DNA of 25,344 bases from an uncultured Eubacteriales bacterium (lineage in GTDB: Bacteria > Bacillota > Clostridia > Oscillospirales > Acutalibacteraceae): the NCBI GenBank assembly GCA_900319655.1, contig ONPH01000001.1, forward strand, positions 1-25,344, written 5' to 3'. The first letter of the stretch is position 1; each line of letters starts with the position of its first letter. Below are positions 1 to 7,875 of this stretch, one piece after another. The notes under the pieces are model-generated. The model did no database searches. It had not been told where the DNA came from and was given only the letters and a program-made list of their open reading frames with translations. A program made the position numbers and the translations under genes.

Positions 1-304
1 CCACCTGCTCAACAACGTCCTCAAACTCCACGCCCAAAACCTCGCTGAGCTGTTTTGCAACGCCGTCGGCACCGGGAATACAGAGGTTTGTCGGCACGCT
101 GCCGTCCTCGCAGAGCGCCTTTGCGTAGCCGTCGCAGCCTGCATAGCCGCAGGCTCCGCAGTTTGCTCCGGGCAAACATTCCCTAACCTTCGGGAACCGC
201 TCATCCTCCTTGACCGCCATAATTTTTGAGGCGGCAACGAGCACCGCGGCGCAGATTACGCCGATAATCACGACGGGAATTACCGCCGTTAAAATTTCAG
301 TCAT
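1..304 (-). CDS. rnfB: RnfB, ion-translocating oxidoreductase subunit B (N-terminal part, cut by window edge)
   Basis: The first 101 residues are visible; the C-terminal ferredoxin-like part lies beyond position 1. There is an N-terminal membrane helix (about residues 4-26), then a cysteine cluster (C49, C52, C57, C75, with an extra C43) in the LPGANCGACGYAGC context, which is the Fe-S domain characteristic of RnfB. In known Rnf complexes RnfB takes electrons from ferredoxin and passes them toward RnfC and NAD+. The ATG at 302-304 lies 14 bases past the rnfA stop, and the order C-D-G-E-A-B is the one known in clostridia. The partial state is due only to the window boundary, so no defect is implied. 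Confidence 0.93.
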   Translation of the reverse strand, partial: MTEILTAVIPVVIIGVICAAVLVAASKIMAVKEDERFPKVRECLPGANCGACGYAGCDGYAKALCEDGSVPTNLCIPGADGVAKQLSEVLGVEFEDVVEQV

Positions 305-318
305 TTACCGCACCTCCC

Positions 319-936
319 TTACGCAAACAGGTTCTCGATAACTCCGCCGAAGCCGAGGAACGAGAGAGAGGTGATTGCCGCCGCTACCAAAGTAACCGGC
401 AGGCCTTTAAAGCTCTTGGGAATATCGCTGCCCTCGATTACCGAGCGCACTCCCGAGAACATTACCATAGCGAGGAAAAATCCCAAGCCGCTGCCGAGCG
501 AGTTAACCATCGACTGGGCAAAGCCCCACCAGAAGGTTGTCGTCTCGGTAACGGGGTAATCCTGAACGTTGAGGATAGTAACGCCGAGCACCGCGCAGTT
601 TGTGGTGATAAGTGGCAGATACACGCCGAGGCTTTTGTGGAGCGACGGAATATAGCGCTTTAATATAATTTCAACGAGCTGAACCAGCGCGGCGATTACG
701 AGGATAAATACGATTGTCTGCAAAAAGCCGAGGTTGTTCGGCTCGAGCAGATAGAACTGAATCGGGTAGGTAACAGCCGTCGAGAGCAGCATTACGAAGA
801 TTACCGCAAGGCTCATACCCGTTGCGGAGTCGAGCTTTTTTGAAACGCCCAAAAACGGACAAATTCCCAAAAACCGCGACAGCACATAGTTGTTGATGAA
901 TACCGCTGAGAGCAGTATGATGATAAGTTTAGTCAT
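319..936 (-). CDS. rnfA: RnfA, ion-translocating oxidoreductase membrane subunit A
   Basis: A 205-residue, very hydrophobic protein with about six membrane segments. It begins with the typical RnfA/NqrE N-terminus (NNYVLSRFLGICPFLGVSKK) and has the expected family length. RnfA and RnfE form the pseudo-symmetric membrane core that carries ions and holds a membrane [2Fe-2S] centre; the cysteine at C26 (GICPF) fits that role. The start overlaps the rnfE stop by 8 bases, and AAAGGAGG sits inside the end of rnfE, so translation is probably coupled. Confidence 0.96.
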   Translation of the reverse strand: MTKLIIILLSAVFINNYVLSRFLGICPFLGVSKKLDSATGMSLAVIFVMLLSTAVTYPIQFYLLEPNNLGFLQTIVFILVIAALVQLVEIILKRYIPSLHKSLGVYLPLITTNCAVLGVTILNVQDYPVTETTTFWWGFAQSMVNSLGSGLGFFLAMVMFSGVRSVIEGSDIPKSFKGLPVTLVAAAITSLSFLGFGGVIENLFA

Positions 937-1618
937 TAGCGGCAGCCTCCTTTGCAGGTGGGTTGCAGCTTACTTTTCCGCAGATTTCCGCCGAGGGACA
1001 GCCTGCGCAGCCGAATTCCTTTTTCTTGGGCTTATTTGCGGAGAACTTATTGACCGCCGCAATCAGCAGACCGAATACAAAGAAGCCTCCGGGCGCCATT
1101 GTAAGAATTGAAATGTGGTTGTCGCTGAGCACCGGAATTGACATTCCCATAAACGTGCCGTTGCCGAAAACCTCGCGGACTGTCGCCATCAGCACAAGCG
1201 CCAGCGTAAAGCCTGCGCCCATTCCGAGACCGTCAACGGCGGAATCGAACACCTTGTTTTTGTTCGCGAACATCTCGGCTCTGCCGAGGATAATGCAGTT
1301 TACAACGATGAGCGGCAGGTAAATTCCGAGCGATTTGTCGAGCGCCGGAGCAAACGCCTTTACGAGCATTTGAACCGCGGTTACAAAGCCTGCAATCAGC
1401 ACGATGTAGCACGGAATACGAACCTTGTCGGGGATAATCTTGCGCAGAGCGGAGATTACGATGTTTGAGCAGAGCAGAACCACCGTTGCCGCCGCGCCCA
1501 TTCCGAGTGCGTTAGTAACGCTCGTCGAGGTGGCGAGAGTAGGGCAGGTTCCCAGAACAAGCACCAGAACAGGGTTTTCCTTAATCAAACCCTTTGAAAA
1601 GTTTTGCAGTGTGTTCAA
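929..1618 (-). CDS. rnfE: RnfE, ion-translocating oxidoreductase membrane subunit E
   Basis: A 229-residue polytopic membrane protein homologous to RnfE/NqrD, with the family N-terminus (FSKGLIKENPVLVLVLGTCP) and GAGFTLAL region. It pairs with RnfA in the membrane core. The start is a TTG immediately after the rnfG stop (TAATTG). This unusual start is supported by AAAGGAGG about 9 bases upstream inside rnfG, and no ATG offers a better fit to the conserved N-terminus. The C-terminal tail holds several cysteines (CAGC, C, C) that are not part of the family core and may be lineage-specific. Confidence 0.95.
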   Translation of the reverse strand: MNTLQNFSKGLIKENPVLVLVLGTCPTLATSTSVTNALGMGAAATVVLLCSNIVISALRKIIPDKVRIPCYIVLIAGFVTAVQMLVKAFAPALDKSLGIYLPLIVVNCIILGRAEMFANKNKVFDSAVDGLGMGAGFTLALVLMATVREVFGNGTFMGMSIPVLSDNHISILTMAPGGFFVFGLLIAAVNKFSANKPKKKEFGCAGCPSAEICGKVSCNPPAKEAAAND

Positions 1619-2140
1619 TTACTTCGCCTCCTTTGCAAGCTCATACGCCTCGAACGCGCCGTCAAGCGCCTTTTTGTATGCCTTTGATGAGATTGTCGCG
1701 CCCGTCACGGCGTCAACCTCCGAATAATTGTCAGCGGTTTTTCCGTAGAAGTTTTCGCGGTAGCCCGAGTTGTCCTCAACAACCTTCGAGCCGATTCCGC
1801 TCGTCTCCTTGTGCGAAAGCGTCGAAATTCCGGCAACGCTTCCGTCGGCGTTAACGCCGCAGATAAGCTTGATTTCTCCGCCGTAGCCCTTTGTGCTGAG
1901 CATAAACACATATCCGCCGTTGTCAGCGATATACGCCTCGGTCACGCCCTCGGGGAGCTCAATGCTTACGGCTTCAAAGCTTTTCGCCCCGGGCATAACC
2001 TCCATTTTTGCCTGCTCGGCAGCCGCTTCCTCAGCCGCGGAGATAATCGGCGAGGTTACGAGGTTGATGTAAGCGAGCACTGCGGTTACTACCAAACAAA
2101 TTCCGGCGAGCACCGCAATCGGCTTGATTATATCCTTCAC
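1619..2140 (-). CDS. rnfG: RnfG, FMN-binding electron transport subunit
   Basis: A 173-residue protein with one N-terminal membrane helix (about residues 7-28) and an outward-facing FMN-binding domain. The covalent flavin attachment motif is seen as DAVTGATISS, with the acceptor threonine at about T149 (S/T-G-A-T rule for RnfG/NqrC). It transfers electrons between the RnfD flavin and the membrane core. The start is GTG at 2138-2140, overlapping the rnfD stop by four bases (GTGA), with GGGGGTGG upstream. Confidence 0.95.
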   Translation of the reverse strand: MKDIIKPIAVLAGICLVVTAVLAYINLVTSPIISAAEEAAAEQAKMEVMPGAKSFEAVSIELPEGVTEAYIADNGGYVFMLSTKGYGGEIKLICGVNADGSVAGISTLSHKETSGIGSKVVEDNSGYRENFYGKTADNYSEVDAVTGATISSKAYKKALDGAFEAYELAKEAK

Positions 2141-3072
2141 TGCTTACCACCCCCAATCAAGGGCTTTGAGCGCGTCAGCTTGGAGATATACGGCGTTAAA
2201 ATATTCATAATCAAAATTGAGTAGCTTACGCCCTCGGGGTAGTTGCCCCAGAAGCGGATTAAAATTGTGATAAGTCCGCAGCCGATGCCGAAGATGATTT
2301 TGCCCCACTTTGTGGACGGCGTTGTCGCGTAGTCGGTCGCCATAAAGAACGCCGCGAGCATTAGTCCGCCCGAGAGAAGCTGACCGAGCACATCCTTGCC
2401 GCAGATAAGCGACATTACCGCGACGGTTCCGAGGAACGCCACGGGCGTGTGCCAGCTTATAACACGCTTAATCAGCAAATAAATTCCGCCGATGATAAGC
2501 GCCAAGGCGCAGGTTTCTCCGAGAGAGCCGCCGTGGTTGCCGAGGAACAAATCTAAGTACGACGGCATTGCCGCACCCTTTGCCTCAGCCGCCAAGGGCG
2601 TTGCCGAAGCAATCGCGTCAACGTCGGTGAAAAATCCCGACGGTGAAACCCATTTTGTCATTGTTCCGGAGAACGCCACAAGCATAATAATTCTCGCGGT
2701 GATGGCAGGGTTGGCGAAGTTCTGGCCGATTCCGCCGAAGAGCTGTTTTACGACGATAATCGCGGCAACGCTGCCGATTACCGCCTGCCAAACCGGTATG
2801 GTCACAGGCAGGTTGAACGCAAGTAAAATTCCCGTTACAACCGCCGAAAGGTCTGAAATTGTGTTTTCACGCTTGCAGAGCTTTTCAAAGAGATACTCCG
2901 AGAGCACGCAGGTGAGAACGCAAACGCCGATTACGAGCATTGAGCGCCAGCCGAAAATAATTACCGAGGCTATCGCCGCAGGGCAGAGCGCGATGATTAC
3001 GTCGAGCATAATCCCTTGAGAGGTGCGCGGCGTGTGAAAATGCGGCGACACCGATGAAATCAACTTATTCAT
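2137..3072 (-). CDS. rnfD: RnfD, membrane flavoprotein subunit D
   Basis: About 311 residues with some ten membrane segments, of the RnfD/NqrB family. DAIASATPLA near residue 158 is the covalent FMN site, with threonine as acceptor. I prefer ATG at 3070-3072 over the preceding in-frame GTG at 3073-3075: it gives a better distance from GGAGGG and makes the TGATG overlap with the rnfC stop. It works with RnfC and RnfG in moving electrons from ferredoxin to NAD+ while ions are pumped. Confidence 0.95.
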   Translation of the reverse strand: MNKLISSVSPHFHTPRTSQGIMLDVIIALCPAAIASVIIFGWRSMLVIGVCVLTCVLSEYLFEKLCKRENTISDLSAVVTGILLAFNLPVTIPVWQAVIGSVAAIIVVKQLFGGIGQNFANPAITARIIMLVAFSGTMTKWVSPSGFFTDVDAIASATPLAAEAKGAAMPSYLDLFLGNHGGSLGETCALALIIGGIYLLIKRVISWHTPVAFLGTVAVMSLICGKDVLGQLLSGGLMLAAFFMATDYATTPSTKWGKIIFGIGCGLITILIRFWGNYPEGVSYSILIMNILTPYISKLTRSKPLIGGGKQ

Positions 3073-4379
3073 CACTTGCCCTCCTTTTTAGCCTGATTAA
3101 CCCTTAACAGCGCCTTTGCAAGCTTGTTTGTCTGCACAAGCGGACGGTGAGCCGGACAGATGTACGAGCAGCAGCCGCACTCCATACACAGGTCAACGTG
3201 CAAGGTCTGCAAATCCTCGACAGAGCCGAGCTTGTAGGCGCGAGCAATCTCCCTCGGGTCAAGCCTTAACGGACAGTGGTTAAGGCACGCTCCGCAGCGT
3301 ATGCAGGGCGTGGTCTTTGGGGGAGTTGCTTCCTTTATATCCATCGCGGTAATTGCGTTGGTGTTTTTTAAAATAGGTGAATCGAGCGACGGCACGGCTA
3401 GTCCCATCATCGGTCCGCCGTAGAGCGCCTTTGCTACCTCGCTTTTTGTTCCGCCCGATTGCTCGAGCACATCTGCAATCGACATACCGATCGGCGCGAT
3501 AACATTCTTAGGCTCTTTTACCGCCGAGCCGTCAACGGTTACGCACTTGTTTACAAGCGGCATACCCGTTTTAAGGTAGCTTCCGATAAACGCGAGCGTT
3601 GTGACGTTGATTACGATAACGCCTACGTCAAGCGGCAGTCCGCCCTTGGGGATGATTTTTCCGACGGTGTTGAAAACGAGCACCTTTTCGCCGCCCTGAG
3701 GGTAGGACGACGGCAGAACCTTCACCTCTACGCCTTCGCTCTGCGAGGCAAGCTCCTGCATTTTCTTAATCGCCCCGGGCTTGTTCTTCTCTATTCCGAT
3801 AATAAAGCGGTTGGGCTGTAAATATTTTTTTACCGCTTCGATTCCGCTCATAATGTCGTCGCTCTTATCGAGCATTGTGCGCGTGTCCGAGGTTATGTAC
3901 GGCTCGCACTCCGCGGCGTTGATAACAACCGCGTCGAGCTTGCTCAAATCCTTTACGCTGAGCTTTACAAAGGTAGGAAAGCCCGCTCCGCCGAGTCCGA
4001 CCGCGCCGCTCTGCCTTACCGCCTCGGTAAAGCTGTCCAAGTCATGAACCTCCGGCGGCTTTACGCCCTCAAAAACAGCCTGCTCGCCGTCGGTATCAAT
4101 TACAACGCACTGACCTTTGGCGCCGTTTGAAAGCGTCATTTCCTCGATTTTCGCGACGGTTCCCGAAACGCTTGAGTGAACAGGGGCGGATATAAAACCG
4201 TCAGCCTCGCCTATGAGCTGGCCGACCTTTACCGTATCTCCGCGCTTAACCGCAACCTTTGCCGGCTTGCCGATGTGCATTGACATCGGAATTCGCACCG
4301 TTTCGGGCACGCTGAGCCTGACAGGAACGCAGTTTGCCGTATTCTTTTTATGAGGCACTTTAATTCCGTGTAGCTTCAT
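3072..4379 (-). CDS. rnfC: RnfC, NADH-binding [4Fe-4S] subunit, first gene of the rnf operon
   Basis: Encodes 435 residues. The N-terminal biotinyl-like/SLBB region is followed by the nucleotide-binding glycine-rich stretch VGLGGAGFPTFVKL (NADH and FMN side) and two C-terminal [4Fe-4S] motifs, CIRCGACLNHCP and CMECGCCSYICP. RnfC is the peripheral subunit that reduces NAD+. An in-frame upstream ATG at 4418 exists, but the ATG at 4377-4379 is preferred because GGAGG stands 8 bases before it and the family N-terminus (MKLHGIKVPHKKNTA) starts there. It is the promoter-proximal gene of the six-gene cluster. Confidence 0.96.
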   Translation of the reverse strand: MKLHGIKVPHKKNTANCVPVRLSVPETVRIPMSMHIGKPAKVAVKRGDTVKVGQLIGEADGFISAPVHSSVSGTVAKIEEMTLSNGAKGQCVVIDTDGEQAVFEGVKPPEVHDLDSFTEAVRQSGAVGLGGAGFPTFVKLSVKDLSKLDAVVINAAECEPYITSDTRTMLDKSDDIMSGIEAVKKYLQPNRFIIGIEKNKPGAIKKMQELASQSEGVEVKVLPSSYPQGGEKVLVFNTVGKIIPKGGLPLDVGVIVINVTTLAFIGSYLKTGMPLVNKCVTVDGSAVKEPKNVIAPIGMSIADVLEQSGGTKSEVAKALYGGPMMGLAVPSLDSPILKNTNAITAMDIKEATPPKTTPCIRCGACLNHCPLRLDPREIARAYKLGSVEDLQTLHVDLCMECGCCSYICPAHRPLVQTNKLAKALLRVNQAKKEGK

Positions 4380-4427
4380 TAATATTCCTCCATTTATAGA
4401 TGACAGATAAAATGCCATATATAAAAT

Positions 4428-4456
4428 ATCATATCACATTTTTTGAGTTTTTCCAA
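4428..4456 (-). promoter_or_regulatory. Promoter of the rnf operon
   Basis: On the minus strand, TTGGAA (4451-4456) and TATGAT (4428-4433) are separated by exactly 17 bases, with a TG one base upstream of the -10 (extended -10). It lies about 50 bases before the rnfC start codon. Read by eye; no transcript data. Confidence 0.75.
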
Positions 4457-4489
4457 TAGGATTTATTAAATTCGTTTTGGTATTATATG

Positions 4490-4518
4490 TTGCAAATGCA
4501 AAGTTTTAGTGGTAGAAT
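4490..4518 (+). promoter_or_regulatory. Promoter of the Crp-azlCD-mntP operon, overlapping a palindrome
   Basis: TTGCAA (4490-4495), a 17-base spacer and TAGAAT (4513-4518) with TGG before it form an extended -10 promoter. The -35 box is the left half of a 12-base palindrome, TTGCA-AA-TGCAA (4490-4501), a reasonable place for an operator. Confidence 0.7.
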
Positions 4519-4559
4519 AGTATGGTATCTCTGATTATTGGATTTTAGGTAGATTTGAT

Positions 4560-5261
4560 ATGAAACGTTATCTTGAAAATATTAAGGCAAAGCATTTTTC
4601 CCAGCTCCACGACAAAATTTTGTTTTCGGGGCTTTCGGACAGCGAAATTTACACCTTTATACAGTGCGCAAAGCCGTACTATATCTCGCTCGAGGCAGGG
4701 CAGATTGTCACGCTCGACAAAAGCTACTCGTATATGATAAGCGTTGTGGTGTCGGGCGACGTGCTGATAAGCAGTACCGACATTGAGGGCAACAAAACGC
4801 TGATTAAGAGCATTACCGAGGGCGAGAGCAGCGGCTCGCTGTACTCTATCCTCGACTATCGCAACGCGCTTGTCGAGATTGAAGCGAGGGACGACAGCGA
4901 GGTTATACTGATTGACCCCGACTCGCTGTTTGTCACTGACGAAAAAATCGCCGTAATTCAGCAAAAAATGCTCGTAAACCTGATACACTCACAGCGCGGA
5001 CTGTTTGACCATCTGTCAAAGCGGATGTACTGCCTTACCCAGCGCAGTATCAGGGACAAGATTATAAAGTACCTCGGCTTTTGCAGCGAGCAGGCGCACA
5101 GCAATAGGTTTGATATTCCGCTGTCGCGCGAGGATTTGGCAGGCTACCTCGCGGTTGACCGCGCATCGCTTTCACGCTCGCTCGGAGAGCTTAAAAGGGA
5201 AAAGATTATTGACTTTAACAAAAATCACTTTATAATAATAGACGAAAACTATTTTAAGTAA
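4560..5261 (+). CDS. Crp/Fnr-family transcription regulator
   Basis: Encodes 233 residues. Residues 20-125 resemble the cyclic-nucleotide-binding-like beta barrel (LEAGQIV, SGDVLISS, ITEGESSG). A long helix follows, then a winged helix-turn-helix at about 187-220 (SREDLAGYLAVDRASLSRSL), the Crp recognition-helix pattern. I see no Fnr-type N-terminal cysteine cluster, so the effector is unknown. It is divergent from rnf and leads a run of azlC, azlD, mntP and a GTPase gene, so it may control either or both operons; a palindrome in its own promoter suggests autoregulation. The target claims are inference. Confidence 0.9.
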   Translation: MKRYLENIKAKHFSQLHDKILFSGLSDSEIYTFIQCAKPYYISLEAGQIVTLDKSYSYMISVVVSGDVLISSTDIEGNKTLIKSITEGESSGSLYSILDYRNALVEIEARDDSEVILIDPDSLFVTDEKIAVIQQKMLVNLIHSQRGLFDHLSKRMYCLTQRSIRDKIIKYLGFCSEQAHSNRFDIPLSREDLAGYLAVDRASLSRSLGELKREKIIDFNKNHFIIIDENYFK

Positions 5262-5307
5262 TCCGCCGTCACGGCAGGTTATATCGCAAAAACTCAGGCA
5301 GGTATTT

Positions 5308-6027
5308 ATGATAAAGAGAACTTTTAAAAGAGCTTTCAAGGACAGCCTTCCGGTGCTGGCAGGCTACCTTGCGCTCGGAGTGGGCTTCGGCGTACTCTTG
5401 CAGAGCAAGGGCTACAGCTTTTGGTGGGCAATCCTTATGAGCTGTACAATGTTTGCAGGCTCGGGACAGTACGCAGGCGTTGACTTTTTGGCAAGCGGCG
5501 CTTCTGTCGTCACGACCGCGGTAATGACGTTCATTATAAACGCAAGGCACTTTTTCTACGGCTTTTCGCTGCTCGACAAGTACAAGGGCACGGGATGGTT
5601 TAAGCCGTACTTAATCTTCGGGCTTACCGACGAAACATACTCCATCGTATGCTCGGCGGAGCTTGACGACAGCATTGACCGCAAAAAATACTATTTGTTT
5701 TTAACCGCGCTCGACCACTGTTACTGGATAACCGGCTGTACGCTCGGCGCGGTGCTCGGTGAAATTTTACCGTTTTCAAACGAGGGCATCGGCTACTCGA
5801 TGACCGCGCTGTTCATCGTAATTATGGTTGAGCAGTGGCTCAGCACAAAGGAGCATTTGCCGGTAATTCTCGGCGTTGTAACGACAATTGTATGCCTTGT
5901 GATTTTCGGCGCGGATTTGTTTATTATTCCGGCGATGGTGCTCATAGCGTTTGAGCTTGTAATATTCAGGAAAAAGCTCGACAAAACCGGCGCTTCCGGC
6001 GGAGAGGAGGCGCAGAGCGGTGATTGA
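5308..6027 (+). CDS. azlC: AzlC, large subunit of a branched-chain amino acid exporter
   Basis: Encodes 239 residues, of the AzlC family (4-azaleucine resistance), with multiple membrane segments. Typical motifs are seen: GVLLQSKGYSFWWAILMSCTMF, then GSGQYAGVDFLASGAS, and NARHFFYGFSLLDKYK. With AzlD it exports branched-chain amino acids. The gene starts 46 bases after the regulator stop with an AGG site upstream, and its end overlaps azlD by 8 bases. The C-terminal hydrophilic tail is short and not conserved. Substrate range beyond branched-chain amino acids is unknown. Confidence 0.94.
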   Translation: MIKRTFKRAFKDSLPVLAGYLALGVGFGVLLQSKGYSFWWAILMSCTMFAGSGQYAGVDFLASGASVVTTAVMTFIINARHFFYGFSLLDKYKGTGWFKPYLIFGLTDETYSIVCSAELDDSIDRKKYYLFLTALDHCYWITGCTLGAVLGEILPFSNEGIGYSMTALFIVIMVEQWLSTKEHLPVILGVVTTIVCLVIFGADLFIIPAMVLIAFELVIFRKKLDKTGASGGEEAQSGD

Positions 6028-6349
6028 TACCAAATATTCGCTTATTTTGGTCGCGGTAATGGCGGCGGTCACGATGTTCGTGAGGTTTTTGCCGTTTTTG
6101 TGCTTTCCCGAGGGAAGAAAAAGACCTAAGGTTGTTACATATTTAGGCACTGTTCTGCCATATGCTGTTATCGGAATGCTTGTGGTTTACTGCTTTAAGG
6201 ATGTGTCGTTCTTCAAGTACCCCTACTGTATTCCCGAGCTGCTCGCAGGCGCGCTTGTGGCAGGTCTGCACATCTGGCGCAGGAACACTTTGCTCAGCGT
6301 TTTTGCAGGCGTTGCGTTTTATATGGTGCTGGTGCAGCTTGTATTCTAA
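6020..6349 (+). CDS. azlD: AzlD, small subunit of a branched-chain amino acid exporter
   Basis: A 109-residue protein with about four membrane helices. The AzlD family signature TMFVRFLPFLCFPEGRKRP is followed by YLGTVLPYAVIGMLVVYCFKD. The start is GTG at 6020-6022, overlapping the azlC stop by 8 bases, with GGAGAGGAGG just upstream inside azlC. This coupling fits a two-subunit transporter made in fixed ratio. Confidence 0.93.
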   Translation: MIDTKYSLILVAVMAAVTMFVRFLPFLCFPEGRKRPKVVTYLGTVLPYAVIGMLVVYCFKDVSFFKYPYCIPELLAGALVAGLHIWRRNTLLSVFAGVAFYMVLVQLVF

Positions 6350-6364
6350 TAAAAAGGTGATTTT

Positions 6365-6928
6365 GTGTCGGCTATTGAGTTAATTATACTTGCGGCAGGA
6401 CTTGCGATGGATGCGTTTGCCGTGTCAATATGCAAGGGACTTTCGGTGAGGAAATACCGCAAAGGTCAGAGCGTTACCGCAGGGCTGTACTTCGGCGGAT
6501 TTCAGGCGCTTATGCCGGTTATCGGCTGGCTGCTCGGCAGGCAGTTTGAGAGCCTTATAAAGAGCGTAGACCACTGGATTGCGTTTGCACTGCTCGCGCT
6601 TATCGGCGTGAATATGATTCGCGAGTCCTTCAAAAAGGACGATAACGACATAAACGATTCGTTCTCGCTTAAGGTTATGCTTCCGCTCGCTATTGCGACG
6701 AGCATTGACGCTCTCGCGGTGGGCGTGACGTTCGCGTTTTTGAACGTGAACATCGTTATCGCGGCGCTGACAATCGGCGTTATCACCTTCGGCTTTTCCG
6801 CCGCCGGGGTAAAAATCGGCAACGTTTTCGGCGCAAAGTACAAGTCAAAGGCAGAGCTTGCCGGCGGAATTGCGCTGATAGTGATTGGAACAAAAATTTT
6901 GATAGAACATCTTTTCTTTGGCGGTTGA
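6365..6928 (+). CDS. mntP: MntP, putative manganese efflux pump
   Basis: A 187-residue, six-helix membrane protein of the MntP family. The diagnostic acidic motifs in two related halves are present: [15 protein letters not shown] near the N-terminus and [15 protein letters not shown] in the second half; the aspartates are thought to bind Mn2+. The start is GTG at 6365-6367 with AAAGGTGA upstream, 15 bases after azlD. No yybP-ykoY-type manganese riboswitch is possible in the short gap, so expression should follow the operon promoter. Length matches the family. Confidence 0.94.
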   Translation: MSAIELIILAAGLAMDAFAVSICKGLSVRKYRKGQSVTAGLYFGGFQALMPVIGWLLGRQFESLIKSVDHWIAFALLALIGVNMIRESFKKDDNDINDSFSLKVMLPLAIATSIDALAVGVTFAFLNVNIVIAALTIGVITFGFSAAGVKIGNVFGAKYKSKAELAGGIALIVIGTKILIEHLFFGG

Positions 6929-6940
6929 TTAAGGTGAAAT

Positions 6941-7875
6941 ATGATAAAAATAGATTTGATTACCGGCTTTTTGGGAAGCGGTAAAACGACCTTTATAAAA
7001 AATACGCCCGTTACCTTATCGGCAAGGGGCAGAAAATCGGAATTTTGGTGAACGACTACGGCGCGGTAAACGTTGACACAATGCTGCTCTCTGAGCTTGA
7101 GGGAGATAACTGCGGAATTGAGTCCGTCGCAGGCGCGTGCGACAGGGACTGCCACCAAAGGCGGTTCAAAACAAAGCTGATTGCGCTTGCCATGAGCGGC
7201 TGCGACCGCGTGCTGATTGAGCCGTCCGGGGTTTTTGACGTGGACGAATTTTTCGATTCGCTGTACGAAGAACCGCTCGACAGGTGGTATCAAATCGGCA
7301 GCGTTATCGCCGTTGCGGACGTGAATTTAAGCACGGAGCTCTCAAAGAGCGCGGAGTATCTCTTGGCTTCTCAGGCGTGCGTTGCCGGCAGGCTGGTGCT
7401 GAGCAAAACCCAGCTTGCAAATGAAGCTGCCGCACAAAAAACAACCGCGCTGATCAACGCGGTTTTGCAGAACTTCGGCAGCCGCCGCAGGTTTGACGAA
7501 AAAAGCGTAACGGCAAAGGACTGGGACAAGCTGACAGACAGCGACTATGAGGAAATCGAAAACTGCGGTTACTTCTCCCCAGACTTTACAAAGCTCGAAA
7601 CGACCGACGACTCAGGCTTTAAATCGCTGTATTTTATGGAGCTTTCGCTTAGTCCCGAACAGCTTGAACAGAGGGTTAAAGCGCTGTTTGAAACGGATAA
7701 AGCAGGCGGAATTTTCCGCGCGAAGGGCTTTGTAAATGACAGCGGAAAATGGCTTGAGCTAAACGCCGTGCGCGGCAGCATAACCCTCAGCCCGATTGAC
7801 AACGGACAGAACATCGTAATCGTCATCGGTGAGAATTTGAATAAGGATAAGATTACGGAGATTTTGTGTGGATAA
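6941..7875 (+). pseudogene. COG0523/CobW-type P-loop GTPase with a one-base frameshift
   Basis: The ATG at 6941, 12 bases after mntP and preceded by AAGGTG, opens a frame reading MIKIDLITGFLGSGKTTFIK, a perfect Walker A motif (GFLGSGKT), but it stops soon after at about 7049-7051. The rest of the protein is in the -1 frame, joining as FIK-KYARYLIGKGQKIGILVNDYG and running to 7875. One extra A in the run at 6997-7002 would give an unbroken protein of about 311 residues. Family members are metal chaperones or insertases; the usual CxCC metal site is replaced here by GACDRDCHQRRF. The break may be a true mutation, a homopolymer sequencing error or a programmed -1 shift (A AAA AAT is in phase). 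Confidence 0.85.

Noticed and set aside
5269..5550. A 93-codon minus-strand frame opposite azlC
   Set aside because: It is antisense to a well-supported family gene, has no ribosome site and its translation lacks any recognisable pattern.
6941..6961. Manganese or other riboswitch ahead of mntP or the GTPase
   Set aside because: The gaps are only 12-15 bases; there is no room for an aptamer.
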